Positions 1-7,863 are shown, counted from the stretch's first letter. The stretch is DNA of 18,914 nucleotides from Armatimonadota bacterium (GCA_016199605.1 JACQGJ010000137.1:1-18914); one strand, 5' to 3'. The notes: generated by a model not told the origin, from the letters alone. A program made the numbers and translations.

Positions 1-2735
1 ACCCCCTTCTTGTCCACGGCAACGATCCGGTAGAGGAGACCCTCTGGAGTGAGAGGCGCGTCGGCCCTGTATCGGTCGGCCCCGACTTTCCGCATAGGCA
101 CCGATTGCCATGCGTAGAAGGAAGGCATGGGACGGTAGAGGAGGTCAACGGATCCAACCCCGGAGGAGTCGCGCACCGAGGCGTTGACCGTTACCTTGTC
201 ACGGTGGGGGGTGAGGTGAGACTGCGTTGAGGTGACGGAGGGAGGCGTCAGGTCACGGGTAAGTGTCACACGATACGGTCGCCCTTCGCCTGCCTCGGGC
301 AGAATCGCCGTCGCCCCGTCGCTTGAAGCCGTGAAGTAGTACTCGATCCATCCATCCTTTACGGATTTGACCGGCATGGTTCCTTCGAAGACATGCTCGA
401 ACTCTGGCACGGGAGACATCGCATTCCCGGAGTATGGCCCGTTCGTGGAACGGTAGTGCAGCACCGGCTGCATCGTCGCGTTCTGGGACAGCGCCGTGAG
501 AGAGACCTTTACTTCCTTGCCAGGATCCTGCAACTGCCTGGGAGTGTGCGAGAGCTTTGGCGCCCCGCCAGGCGAGGCAGGTGGGGCGACGGCCTTGCGC
601 CAGACTGCGTTCACTTCGTCGAGTTCGCGAGACAAGTCCTTCCCCTCTTCCCTCCACGTGAAGGAAGTCGTAAACATCCGGATCCTCTCAATGATCGGCG
701 AGAAATGCTCTTCGGTGTGTCCTGACAGTTCATCCCACGAGTCAAGGGCCTTCTGGCACAATTGGCGTGAAGTGTTGAGGCTTTGCAGGTCCCCGGTTCG
801 GTGATACAACTCCAGACAGGTGACCGCCCGGATCTTCGCCGCGTAGTATTGCGCCAGAGAAGACAACGCCTCAACGTCCAAGGAGGCGTCTTTGTAAGCC
901 TCACGCGCTCCAGCCGGCAACTCACTTTCCTTTGGGAGGGCTTGCCTGGCACGGTTGACGAAATCCTCCAAGACGAGGCTGACCTCCTGAGGTCCAACGG
1001 GAGGATAAGGACTGCCTTTGATCGCCTCCTCCACGTACCTCCGCGGTGAAACCATGACCGTATCGTCCAGTGGCTCGGCGTTCAGGAAGCCGTTGAGGCC
1101 GTTGTGGACACGTTCGCCGGAGCCATCGGCATTGCGACGCCCCCCGTGGTCATTGCCGATCTCGAACTCGGGCGCCATGTTGCGATGGTCGGGACCGAGA
1201 CAGTGGTACGCGTAGATCAACGGCACGATCTTGCTTGCAGCTACCACGGACTTGAACAAGGAAGGGCCTGCCTGCCCGCCGAAGCGTTCACTGAACAGGT
1301 TCTCGAAAACCGAATCGGGAACCGTTGGGTCGTACCCCGTTCGCCCCCACGTGTCATACCAGAACCAGTTCCGCTCGAACTCCCAGCGGAAGAACGGCTT
1401 GGGGAAGGTTTTCGGGTTGAGGTAGTATTGCTCCATGGGATAGTAGGCGCTGATCGGTTCGAGGCTGAACCCGGCGCCATCACCCAGCCGACAGGTGCGG
1501 GCCACGCGACGGGCAAACTCGGGATCGCCCCACTGGAAAATGCGGTGCGTCCCATTGGCCCGAACCTGCCAGAGGATGGAGTAGTTACGCGGAAGGTCGG
1601 TGTATTGCTGGTAGGAGTAGCTGCCCCAGTCAGCCATGCGTTCGCCCTGCACTTGATAAGGGAGTCCCAACTGTTCACCGTTATACTTGATCTCAACCAG
1701 AAAGCGCCCTTTGTGCCGGTCCGCAATCTCCATGATCTTCTGTCGGGAAGCGATCCACGACCGGGTGAAGAGGTTGACCTTTACACCCGAGTTCTCCACG
1801 CCGGCGATGTAGGATCGCTTGAAGAAGTCCTCCGGCTGGCCGCTCTCACCGATACGGAAGCCGAAAGCCCAAAGGCCGGGCAACTCCTTCAGCAAACGCT
1901 CCACACATTTCGACGTGTAGTCTGCCAGCTTGTCGCCGGGGACGTTCGCGCCGGCGTTGTAGTTCATGATACCGACTTTGATGCCCCTATCCGCGGCCAT
2001 CACGATGACTGTCTTCAGCACTTTCAGGTTCTTCTCCGTCTGCTCTCGACCAAGATCCGCCTGAGGGTATTCCTCCAGGTGGATCACATGAGGAAAAAGA
2101 TTTGGGAAACCGGTGGTCACCATGTCGTAAAGAGCATGAAGATCGAGGAAGTTGTGACGCGACCGGGCCAGGGCATTCAGGTATTCCTGCCAGAAGGTCA
2201 TCGAGTAGTACCACGAGGTCGGGTTGTCCATGGCCTGCTTGTGCAGGAACTGGTTGACGCCGCGAAGCTCGAGATATGGAGACTTCTGCCGTGCCTGAAT
2301 GGAATCCAGCGGCGCTTCCTTGGCAGGCGACCATCGCAACTGTTCGGAAACGTCGAGGGCGCCATACATCAGTCCCGTGGCGTCGCTGCCGGTGATCACG
2401 ATTCGACTGCGGCCCTCCCGCACGATTCGGTACGACTCCGGCAGGCTCGGAGGAGCGAGTTTCCTGGAGGTAGAAGACTGATTGGGCCACAGCGCAAGAA
2501 CGATGGCAGGTTCATGAGACGGGAGGCTCCCTGTGCTGCGCTCCACCTGCCATCCTCGCCCTGTTAAAGACCGCTCAATCTCAGAGGCCCCAAACCCAGC
2601 CGGGCCGGGTACAGACTTGGGAACGATCAGCGTCACTGTTGGATTAGCAGCAGCCACAGAAGGGCCGCCCCCATAGAGGACAGCATAGCAACATATCAGT
2701 GTCCAGCGAAGCGGACTCCACGAATCCCTCGTCAT
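1..2735 (-). CDS. Secreted glycoside hydrolase-like protein with GH20b/GH67N-type N-terminal domain and Ig-like C-terminus (3' end outside window)
   Basis: I translated this frame from ATG 2735 and it stays open for 911 codons to the left edge, so the C-terminus is missing. Residues 1-29 form a signal peptide (MTRDSWSPLRW, a hydrophobic stretch, then SVAAAN). Residues about 30-130 have the small alpha/beta domain that precedes the catalytic barrel in GH20, GH67 and related families; the hallmark is ITGSDATGLMYGALDVSEQL. Residues about 135-600 look like a TIM barrel (PYLELRGVNQF, GFRIGESGQPEDFF, RFLVEIKYNGEQ). A helical stretch follows, then two beta-sandwich Ig/Fn-like modules near residues 735-830 and 835-911. 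I could not assign a numbered GH family or its catalytic acids. The start is supported by GGGAGG 10 nt upstream and by a 4-base ATGA overlap with the upstream hydrolase gene, which suggests translational coupling and joint action on a polysaccharide. Secretion is inferred from the signal peptide. Confidence 0.8.
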   Translation of the reverse strand, partial: MTRDSWSPLRWTLICCYAVLYGGGPSVAAANPTVTLIVPKSVPGPAGFGASEIERSLTGRGWQVERSTGSLPSHEPAIVLALWPNQSSTSRKLAPPSLPESYRIVREGRSRIVITGSDATGLMYGALDVSEQLRWSPAKEAPLDSIQARQKSPYLELRGVNQFLHKQAMDNPTSWYYSMTFWQEYLNALARSRHNFLDLHALYDMVTTGFPNLFPHVIHLEEYPQADLGREQTEKNLKVLKTVIVMAADRGIKVGIMNYNAGANVPGDKLADYTSKCVERLLKELPGLWAFGFRIGESGQPEDFFKRSYIAGVENSGVKVNLFTRSWIASRQKIMEIADRHKGRFLVEIKYNGEQLGLPYQVQGERMADWGSYSYQQYTDLPRNYSILWQVRANGTHRIFQWGDPEFARRVARTCRLGDGAGFSLEPISAYYPMEQYYLNPKTFPKPFFRWEFERNWFWYDTWGRTGYDPTVPDSVFENLFSERFGGQAGPSLFKSVVAASKIVPLIYAYHCLGPDHRNMAPEFEIGNDHGGRRNADGSGERVHNGLNGFLNAEPLDDTVMVSPRRYVEEAIKGSPYPPVGPQEVSLVLEDFVNRARQALPKESELPAGAREAYKDASLDVEALSSLAQYYAAKIRAVTCLELYHRTGDLQSLNTSRQLCQKALDSWDELSGHTEEHFSPIIERIRMFTTSFTWREEGKDLSRELDEVNAVWRKAVAPPASPGGAPKLSHTPRQLQDPGKEVKVSLTALSQNATMQPVLHYRSTNGPYSGNAMSPVPEFEHVFEGTMPVKSVKDGWIEYYFTASSDGATAILPEAGEGRPYRVTLTRDLTPPSVTSTQSHLTPHRDKVTVNASVRDSSGVGSVDLLYRPMPSFYAWQSVPMRKVGADRYRADAPLTPEGLLYRIVAVDKKG

Positions 2736-5335
2736 TTCTTGATGCCTCCCAATACTTGGCCGAACCAGGCCGCGAGATGTCTGGGCTGAAACTCGCCGCG
2801 GTATGCAGGACAGTTGGCGAGCGCGTTCAAGTGAGCGATATCTGCGACAGCCGCCAGGGACCCGACAACCACATCAATCGGGGGACCGTCATCATACAGC
2901 TTCAGCAACGAGTCGGGCACCCCTGGGACAGCCAAGGCTGCGAGACTGCCCTCGGAAGCCGCGGCGAGGAGAGTCACCATCCCCCCCGACAATCCAAGCC
3001 CCAGCAAACCGACCGGTCCCTGAACATCCGGGCGCTGCCGAAGGTAGGCGACTGCTGCGCCGAGGTCGCGTGAGCGTTGCGCGGGGAGCGAATCTCCCAG
3101 CAACATTCCGTCGGTGGCCAGGAGATAGGGATCACTGGCCGTTTCCCCCCAGCCGCGCACATCGACGAGGAACACGGAGAGTCCCGTTTTCCTCAGTTCC
3201 TCAGTCAACGGAGACATGCGCAGAGCCTGAATGCCCTCCTCGCCGCAGACCACAACCACGGGCGCCCCGTTGTCCTGCTTGAAGAACAGGGCGGGCAAAG
3301 CGATCCCATCGGCGGCCCGCAGCAGTATCTTCTCCGGCTCTTCCTGATCCTCAACCTGTTCCACCGGTACTGGTTGGGCAGCGGAAGCCTGCCAGCGAAG
3401 CAGCGCCCTCAATGCTTTGCGCCGTCTGGCGATTCCTTGTTGAGGGGGACCCAGGCGTCCCACCAACCCCTCTGTCTCGCGACGCGCAAGTGATCGCACC
3501 GTCTCGCCCTGGACTGGGATCTTCCCGTCTGCATAGCAGCGCAACAGGGGGGAATCAACAGGCTCAACCGTCATCTGGGGCTCGGGAAACGGCGAGCCAT
3601 CCCCTTGCCCTTTCAAGTGCTTGAGCACGAAACCATACAGGGCTTCTCGCATTTCCTTGTTGTAGTCGTGCTGGCAATCGAACACCTGAAGCCCGAGATT
3701 GTCACGAGCGCCGTAGAGCTGATACACCGGTTCCGCTTCTGCCACTGCGGCCTCAGCGCCTGGGACGGTGAACATTCCATCCCGGCGAGCTGACATGGCC
3801 AGCAGGGGGCGAGGGGCGACCAGTGCGGCAAGATCTCCCATGTCGGCGAAACCGGCGAGTCCTTGCAGGTGGCTGCACGGGCAGTGTCCAATCCGTGTGT
3901 TCAGGAACGCCTCGAACGAGGTGAGATAAACCACCGGCACGCTGACCTTGATCCGGTCGTCGATCGCAGATAGATACAGCGTATTGAGCCCGCCCCCCGA
4001 AGCGCCCGTGCAGGCAACACGGAGGGAATCCACAAAAGGAAGGCTTAGCAGATAGTCCAAGGCCCGCATCGAATCCCACACCATGAAGGACATGTTGTTC
4101 AATCCGGCGGGGGCCGCCTTCCAGTATTCGTCGTGTCCATTTCCCGGAACCGCCCTCTCGCCTTGGCCGAAAGGATCGTAGGTCATGGCGACGAACCCCA
4201 ACTTCGCCAGCCCGATACACCGCGCCTGAACCACCGGCTGCGCCTTGCTGTGGGGCCAGTGCCCGACCGGGCACAGAACGGCGGGAACGCGGCTCCCCGG
4301 CTCCAAGGGTTGCGGGATATAGAGATTGGCTGTGACGACAAAGCCGGGACGGCTTTCGAACGTGAGCCGTTGGACTTTGTATCCGTCGCGATTCGTCTCA
4401 CCGAAAAGGTGGGGTCTCAGGGGAGTTCGTTTCGGCCAGGGCCTTAGGCCGAGAGACTTACGGAACTGCTGCCGGAGACGGTCGCGAGCGCGACCCCACT
4501 CAGCCCGTGAGCCGGCATATTGCAGCCATCCTCGGTGGGCCGACTGAGAAGAAGAGACGCAACGTTCGAGGAGAATGGCCAGAACTTTCCGACTCTCCGC
4601 ATGGGGATCCTTCAGCACAAAGTGCTCACGTTCCCGGGCGGAGGGATCGTATTCTTGATCGAGGGTGAGAAGCACCGCGTCGGCGGTCTCGAAACCCTCG
4701 CCATGATCGTGAACCACGACATCCACAGTTCCCGCCTGCAGATCAACAGAGCCTGCTCGCTGCCAGGAGAAGCCTCTGCGGTCCCGACGGGTGTGAGTTG
4801 CCGGCAGGTCACGTCCCGCCAGGGAGAGGTAGAAGCTGCGGTCCATCCCTTCTCCCTCGTAGCCGCGGGCCCATACTGCGTAACTCCCCGTGATCTCAAT
4901 CTTCACTGACCCGCGCAACACGGAGGTCGCCACGCCGCGCGCATTGGAGGTCCTGAAGCCGGCGCCGAGGTGGCCGGGAATGTTCGTTTGCGCTCGCCAG
5001 GGACCCGCGAACTCCTCTACCTGCAACAGAGTGGCGGCAGGTTGCGTCCTGACTGGTCCTGCCTGAAGGTGGGACACCAGGAACAGTGCAGCCACCCAGG
5101 TCAGAGGTATACTCGTTAAGGTTGAAAACAGCACATTGTTGTGAGACAGTTGGACGCCTGCCCCCAGGGCAGGAGTCGAACCCGCCCGCCGTGGAAGGTT
5201 CGACTCCTGCCCTGGGGGCAGGCGTCCAACTGTCTCACAACAGGGGATTCTCCTCCTTAACGAGTATATCATGAGGGCACAATCGGGAAGTGGCTGTGAG
5301 GTGCAGGGGTTGTTTCGCTGAAAGCTGAATACCAT
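2732..5335 (-). CDS. Secreted two-domain alpha/beta hydrolase, carbohydrate (acetyl xylan/glucuronoyl) esterase-like
   Basis: The frame encodes 867 residues from ATG 5335. Residues about 100-230 resemble a beta-sandwich carbohydrate-binding module. Residues about 300-580 form a first alpha/beta hydrolase with a visible triad: Ser446 in GASGGG, Asp519 in SARRDGMF and His556 in CQHDYNKEM. Similar enzymes are acetyl xylan or glucuronoyl esterases (family-level knowledge). Residues about 660-850 form a second hydrolase-like domain with Ser783 in GLGLSGG, whose His is not obvious, so it may be inactive. The start is uncertain. ATG 5335 has GGAG 6 nt upstream, but residues about 23-76 are then translated from a palindromic repeat (5108-5268). 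A hydrophobic secretion segment (PLTWVAALFLVSHLQAG) follows the repeat. GTG 5134 is an alternative start but has no ribosome site and no basic N-terminus. The stop overlaps the next gene's ATG. Its pairing with a glycoside hydrolase supports polysaccharide de-esterification. Confidence 0.8.
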   Translation of the reverse strand: MVFSFQRNNPCTSQPLPDCALMIYSLRRRIPCCETVGRLPPGQESNLPRRAGSTPALGAGVQLSHNNVLFSTLTSIPLTWVAALFLVSHLQAGPVRTQPAATLLQVEEFAGPWRAQTNIPGHLGAGFRTSNARGVATSVLRGSVKIEITGSYAVWARGYEGEGMDRSFYLSLAGRDLPATHTRRDRRGFSWQRAGSVDLQAGTVDVVVHDHGEGFETADAVLLTLDQEYDPSAREREHFVLKDPHAESRKVLAILLERCVSSSQSAHRGWLQYAGSRAEWGRARDRLRQQFRKSLGLRPWPKRTPLRPHLFGETNRDGYKVQRLTFESRPGFVVTANLYIPQPLEPGSRVPAVLCPVGHWPHSKAQPVVQARCIGLAKLGFVAMTYDPFGQGERAVPGNGHDEYWKAAPAGLNNMSFMVWDSMRALDYLLSLPFVDSLRVACTGASGGGLNTLYLSAIDDRIKVSVPVVYLTSFEAFLNTRIGHCPCSHLQGLAGFADMGDLAALVAPRPLLAMSARRDGMFTVPGAEAAVAEAEPVYQLYGARDNLGLQVFDCQHDYNKEMREALYGFVLKHLKGQGDGSPFPEPQMTVEPVDSPLLRCYADGKIPVQGETVRSLARRETEGLVGRLGPPQQGIARRRKALRALLRWQASAAQPVPVEQVEDQEEPEKILLRAADGIALPALFFKQDNGAPVVVVCGEEGIQALRMSPLTEELRKTGLSVFLVDVRGWGETASDPYLLATDGMLLGDSLPAQRSRDLGAAVAYLRQRPDVQGPVGLLGLGLSGGMVTLLAAASEGSLAALAVPGVPDSLLKLYDDGPPIDVVVGSLAAVADIAHLNALANCPAYRGEFQPRHLAAWFGQVLGGIKK
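5108..5268. repeat. Palindromic element, family 1 copy A (161 bp)
   Basis: The outer ends TATACTCGTTAA (5108-5119) and TTAACGAGTATA (5257-5268) are perfect 12-bp inverted repeats. Inside lies a perfect 46-bp inverted repeat, 5137-5182 paired with 5197-5242, around a 14-nt loop at 5183-5196. I checked the arms base by base. Each arm also holds a small self-complementary stem (CCTGCCC, 3-nt gap, GGGCAGG). A second copy of the family is at 18199-18326. The spacer 5243-5256, read on the minus strand (GGAGGAGAATCCCC), matches copy B's left spacer (GCAGGAGAATCCCC). The element carries no gene of its own and could be a MITE or REPIN-like sequence moved in trans (inference). It lies inside the open frame of the hydrolase gene. 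Confidence 0.9.
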
Positions 5336-5354
5336 CGGTTACTCCGTCTGCGGG

Positions 5355-5387
5355 CCTCCGCGGAGGGGATCATACTCGTCTAACGAG
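5355..5387. repeat. Small palindromes between arsC and the hydrolase gene; possible remnant of family 1 ends
   Basis: CCTCCGCGGAGG (5355-5366) is a perfect 12-bp palindrome. Next to it, ATACTCGTCTAACGAGGATA (5372-5391) carries CTCGT and ACGAG as a 5-bp inverted repeat. It looks like the two terminal motifs of the family 1 element (TATACTCGTTAA and TTAACGAGTATA) placed nearly back to back. It sits about 100 bp from copy A, in the 58-bp gap between the arsC stop and the hydrolase start. It may be a collapsed copy or a short mRNA hairpin; no T-run marks it as a terminator. Confidence 0.45.
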
Positions 5388-5393
5388 GATAGT

Positions 5394-5804
5394 CTACCCA
5401 GGTGACAAGAGTTCCTTCACTCGTTGCCCGAGGTCCTCCCTCACCTCCCGGAACTTGTCGAGAATCTGGTCCTGGGTTCCCTGAGCGTAGTAAGGGTCTT
5501 CGATGGACCAGTGAATTCGCTCGACGTTGCCTGGATAGTTTGGGCATTGTTGGCGGGCATTATCGCAGACTGAGACAACGGTGTCGATATCCGAGGGAAC
5601 TTCGTCAGGGCCTTTGGAGTACTGGTCCGAAATATCGATGCCGATCTCGGTCATTATCTGGACGGCGAGGGGATGCACGCCGATAGGTCGAATCCCCGCG
5701 CTATGGATCTCCACTGCCTCCGGCGCGTACTTCCTCCCGGACCCTTCAGCCATCTGGCTCCGGCAGGAATTGCCGGTACACAGAAAGAGAATCTTCTTAC
5801 GCAT
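5394..5804 (-). CDS. arsC: Arsenate reductase, thioredoxin-coupled low-molecular-weight phosphatase type
   Basis: The 136-residue protein starts MRKKILFLCTGNSCRSQMAEG and reduces arsenate to arsenite in the cytoplasm, using a cysteine relay reset by thioredoxin (family knowledge). The P-loop CTGNSCRS gives Cys9 and Arg15. Cys80 and Cys87 (VSVCDNARQQCP) match the relay pair of pI258-type ArsC, and the Asp-Pro of WSIEDPYY supplies the general acid, so every key residue is present. Length matches the family, usually about 130-140. The start at ATG 5804 is preferred over an upstream in-frame ATG at 5927 because AGGAG lies 9 nt before it and the family begins exactly here; the extra 41 residues are arginine-rich and unlike the family. 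No arsR, arsB or acr3 gene lies beside it, so it is an orphan arsenic gene. A generic protein tyrosine phosphatase is less likely given Cys80/Cys87. Confidence 0.93.
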   Translation of the reverse strand: MRKKILFLCTGNSCRSQMAEGSGRKYAPEAVEIHSAGIRPIGVHPLAVQIMTEIGIDISDQYSKGPDEVPSDIDTVVSVCDNARQQCPNYPGNVERIHWSIEDPYYAQGTQDQILDKFREVREDLGQRVKELLSPG

Positions 5805-5874
5805 GGATGAACACTCCTGTAAACGTGAAGGACGCGTGAAGGCCCGCGCCTCGGGGAGCCGTCGCGCCGGGACC

Positions 5875-5903
5875 ATTCTACGCCAGACCGCCCGCGGAGT
5901 CCA
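5875..5903 (-). promoter_or_regulatory. Candidate sigma70 promoter for arsC
   Basis: Reading the minus strand, TGGACT (5903-5898, 4 of 6 to TTGACA) is followed after exactly 17 bp by TAGAAT (5880-5875, 5 of 6 to TATAAT). A transcript would start near 5868, giving a leader of about 64 nt before the arsC ATG. The site lies just downstream of the palindromic element at 5920-6081. It is prediction from consensus only. Confidence 0.4.
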
Positions 5904-5919
5904 GCAACGGAATCGCGGA

Positions 5920-6081
5920 GTGTGCATTTTCCAAAATGAGGTTTGGCTACTGTAGAGTGAACGGTCGCCGTGCCGTTCCTGTCACGGCAGGAACGAAACG
6001 TATCGCCCGGCAGGAACGGCACGGCGACCGTTCACTACCCGTGGCTACGAGGTTGGCGACCTCAGAATAGAAAATGCACAC
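5920..6081. repeat. Palindromic element, family 2 (162 bp), in the HEAT-arsC intergenic region
   Basis: The 310-bp gap 5805-6114 has no convincing gene; this element fills half of it and the rest is the arsC leader. Outer ends GTGTGCATTTTC (5920-5931) and GAAAATGCACAC (6070-6081) are perfect 12-bp inverted repeats. The central arms 5956-5981 and 6011-6036 are a perfect 26-bp inverted repeat with a 29-nt loop. The spacers are degenerate inverted copies of each other (both contain TGAGGT). The loop contains CAGGAACG (5988-5995), so the left arm can fold with either partner. Sequence is unrelated to the elements at 5108 and 18199 but the plan is the same. It starts 33 nt after the HEAT gene stop and could act as an mRNA end or processing structure; no T-run is present. 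Confidence 0.85.
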
Positions 6082-6114
6082 GTGAAAGAGCGAAGGGTGG
6101 AAGAGGATATCTTC

Positions 6115-7863
6115 CTACGGTTGTCGCTCGTAACCCACACCCTCCAGACGCTCGACGGCTTCTTTTGCCGCGTCCTTGATGACCGGACTCTCCTTGCGGT
6201 TGAGAAAGCTGGCGACGGCTTTCAAGGGAGGAACGGCCCTGGGGTCTCCCAAGGCGGTCAACCCATCAATGGCCGCGAGCCGGATTGAGGCCTCTGGGGA
6301 CTGCAAGGAGTTGATGAGAGGATTGAAGGATTCCGGGCTTTTCAACCGTCCCAGACTTTGCAGTATGTCGGCCACCAATTGATGGTTGGCGTCGTGCAGG
6401 TGTTCCAGCAGCGGCCCAACCGCAGCCGGATCCCCGATTTGCCCCAGAGCATTGACTGCTGCGGAGCGCACGCGAGGATTGCGGTCGGCGAGGCTGTCGA
6501 TGGCTGCCTCCATTCCTCCAGCATCGGCGATCCTGCCCACGGCTTCCAGGACCAGAACACGCACACGAGGTTCCGGGTGGTGGATCACCTCCGCGAGGGA
6601 ACCAACTGACATCGGTCCCAGACCCACCAGAGAATCGCGAGCCGCCTCACCAACGCGAGGCTCCTCGTCGCTGAGCGCATCGACCAGCATTTGCAGGACG
6701 CGGTGAGGATCAAATGCAGCCAGGGCCCGGGCGCACTCTTCTCTCCGAATCGGGTCCCCTTCAAGCAAAGCCCAGTGCAGGGGGTCAATCGCAAAGGTTG
6801 AGCGCAACTCCGCGAGAAGCCGGGGCGCGTCGTGCTTGCCGCGGAACAGATCCACGAGCAACGGCCCCAGGGAATCGCCGGTCAACTGCTGCAGCGACTC
6901 GCAAGCGGCCTCTCGGACCGAAGCTCCTTCATTGTGCATGACAATGATCAACGGCTCGATGGCGCGGTCACTCCCCATCAGTCCCACGGCAACCGCAGCG
7001 GCCTCCCGCACGGTTTCCTCATGAGAGGTCAGAAGGCCGATGATCGCCTCCAGCGAGGAGGTTTCGCGCAGCCGCCCCAGGGACATTGCGGCTCGCGCCT
7101 GCAAATCGGGATGCTCGTCCGTTAGGAACCGGTGCAGCACCTCGAGGACATCAGAAGCCGGAAAGTACCCAAGAGCGTCGATCAGGGCGCATCGTACCAC
7201 TTCCTCCGATTCCTCGTGGAGCCGTTCGATCAACGGATCAATGGCGCTCTCCGCTCCGACCTTGGCGAGCAACATGGGGATTCCTGCGCGCGTCACCGTT
7301 TGCGGGTGCCGGAGCAGCTCGACCAGCGGCTGGACAACCATATCGCCCAGCCCAACGAGGCAGTCGGCGGCGGTCACAAGCGCATACTGGACATGTGCCC
7401 GGAGCAACGGAGGAATCACCCGGTCATCTTTGAGATGAATGACCTGGTCGGCAGCATGTCGGTCACCCTCCAGCGCTTTAGACAGCAAATGCCCGATCTC
7501 TCCTTGTCCCATGTTTCTGAGGGTGTCGGCCATCTGCTCGCGCACTGCCGGATCCGCGCTACCCAGCTCCCAGAACAGAGCGTCCTCCTCTCTCTGGGGA
7601 CGGACGGGCGCGCCAAGCACCGGGCGGAACTTCTTGTCGGCGCCTCCCACCTCGAGATGATGGGACGCCTGAACTCGCGGCAGGATTCTCTCCGCGAGAT
7701 TCCGCACACCGGCGTGGTCATCGACCAGCAGGGCGGTCAGAGTAGGGGCGAGGCGCTCGTCGATCTCGTGCATCTGCACCAGGCTTTGCAGCGCATCCAG
7801 CTTGATCTGGGGATCGGAATCCGTCAAGGCGTTCGTGACTCGTTGCAGGATCCGTTCTTCCAT
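6115..7863 (-). CDS. HEAT-repeat (PBS-lyase-type) scaffold protein
   Basis: The 582-residue protein is built almost wholly of helical pairs about 31 residues long. Examples are DPLIERLHEESEEVVRCALI, SSLEAIIGLLTSHEETVREA, GMEAAIDSLADRNPRVRSAA and AAVGPLLEHLHDANHQLVA, each with the Asp/Val/Arg pattern of the PBS-lyase HEAT-like family. I estimate 14-16 repeats over most of the length, with a charged linker near residues 75-95. There is no signal peptide or membrane segment, so it is probably cytoplasmic. HEAT arrays are protein-binding scaffolds; no enzyme domain is visible and the partner is unknown. ATG 7863 is preceded by AGGAGG with 8 nt spacing, a strong site. The 157-bp gap from the epimerase gene upstream leaves room for a promoter, but I could not name one. 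It lies on the same strand as the sugar genes and arsC, and co-function with either is unproven. Confidence 0.87.
   Translation of the reverse strand: MEERILQRVTNALTDSDPQIKLDALQSLVQMHEIDERLAPTLTALLVDDHAGVRNLAERILPRVQASHHLEVGGADKKFRPVLGAPVRPQREEDALFWELGSADPAVREQMADTLRNMGQGEIGHLLSKALEGDRHAADQVIHLKDDRVIPPLLRAHVQYALVTAADCLVGLGDMVVQPLVELLRHPQTVTRAGIPMLLAKVGAESAIDPLIERLHEESEEVVRCALIDALGYFPASDVLEVLHRFLTDEHPDLQARAAMSLGRLRETSSLEAIIGLLTSHEETVREAAAVAVGLMGSDRAIEPLIIVMHNEGASVREAACESLQQLTGDSLGPLLVDLFRGKHDAPRLLAELRSTFAIDPLHWALLEGDPIRREECARALAAFDPHRVLQMLVDALSDEEPRVGEAARDSLVGLGPMSVGSLAEVIHHPEPRVRVLVLEAVGRIADAGGMEAAIDSLADRNPRVRSAAVNALGQIGDPAAVGPLLEHLHDANHQLVADILQSLGRLKSPESFNPLINSLQSPEASIRLAAIDGLTALGDPRAVPPLKAVASFLNRKESPVIKDAAKEAVERLEGVGYERQP

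Noticed and set aside
1104..2567. Long open frame (487 codons) on the plus strand opposite the glycoside hydrolase-like gene
   Set aside because: It is antisense to a well-supported signal-peptide protein, has no recognisable domain and reflects codon bias of the real gene.
5137..5242. Long perfect stem considered as a rho-independent terminator
   Set aside because: The stem is far too long, lacks a T-run on either strand and is repeated elsewhere with conserved ends.
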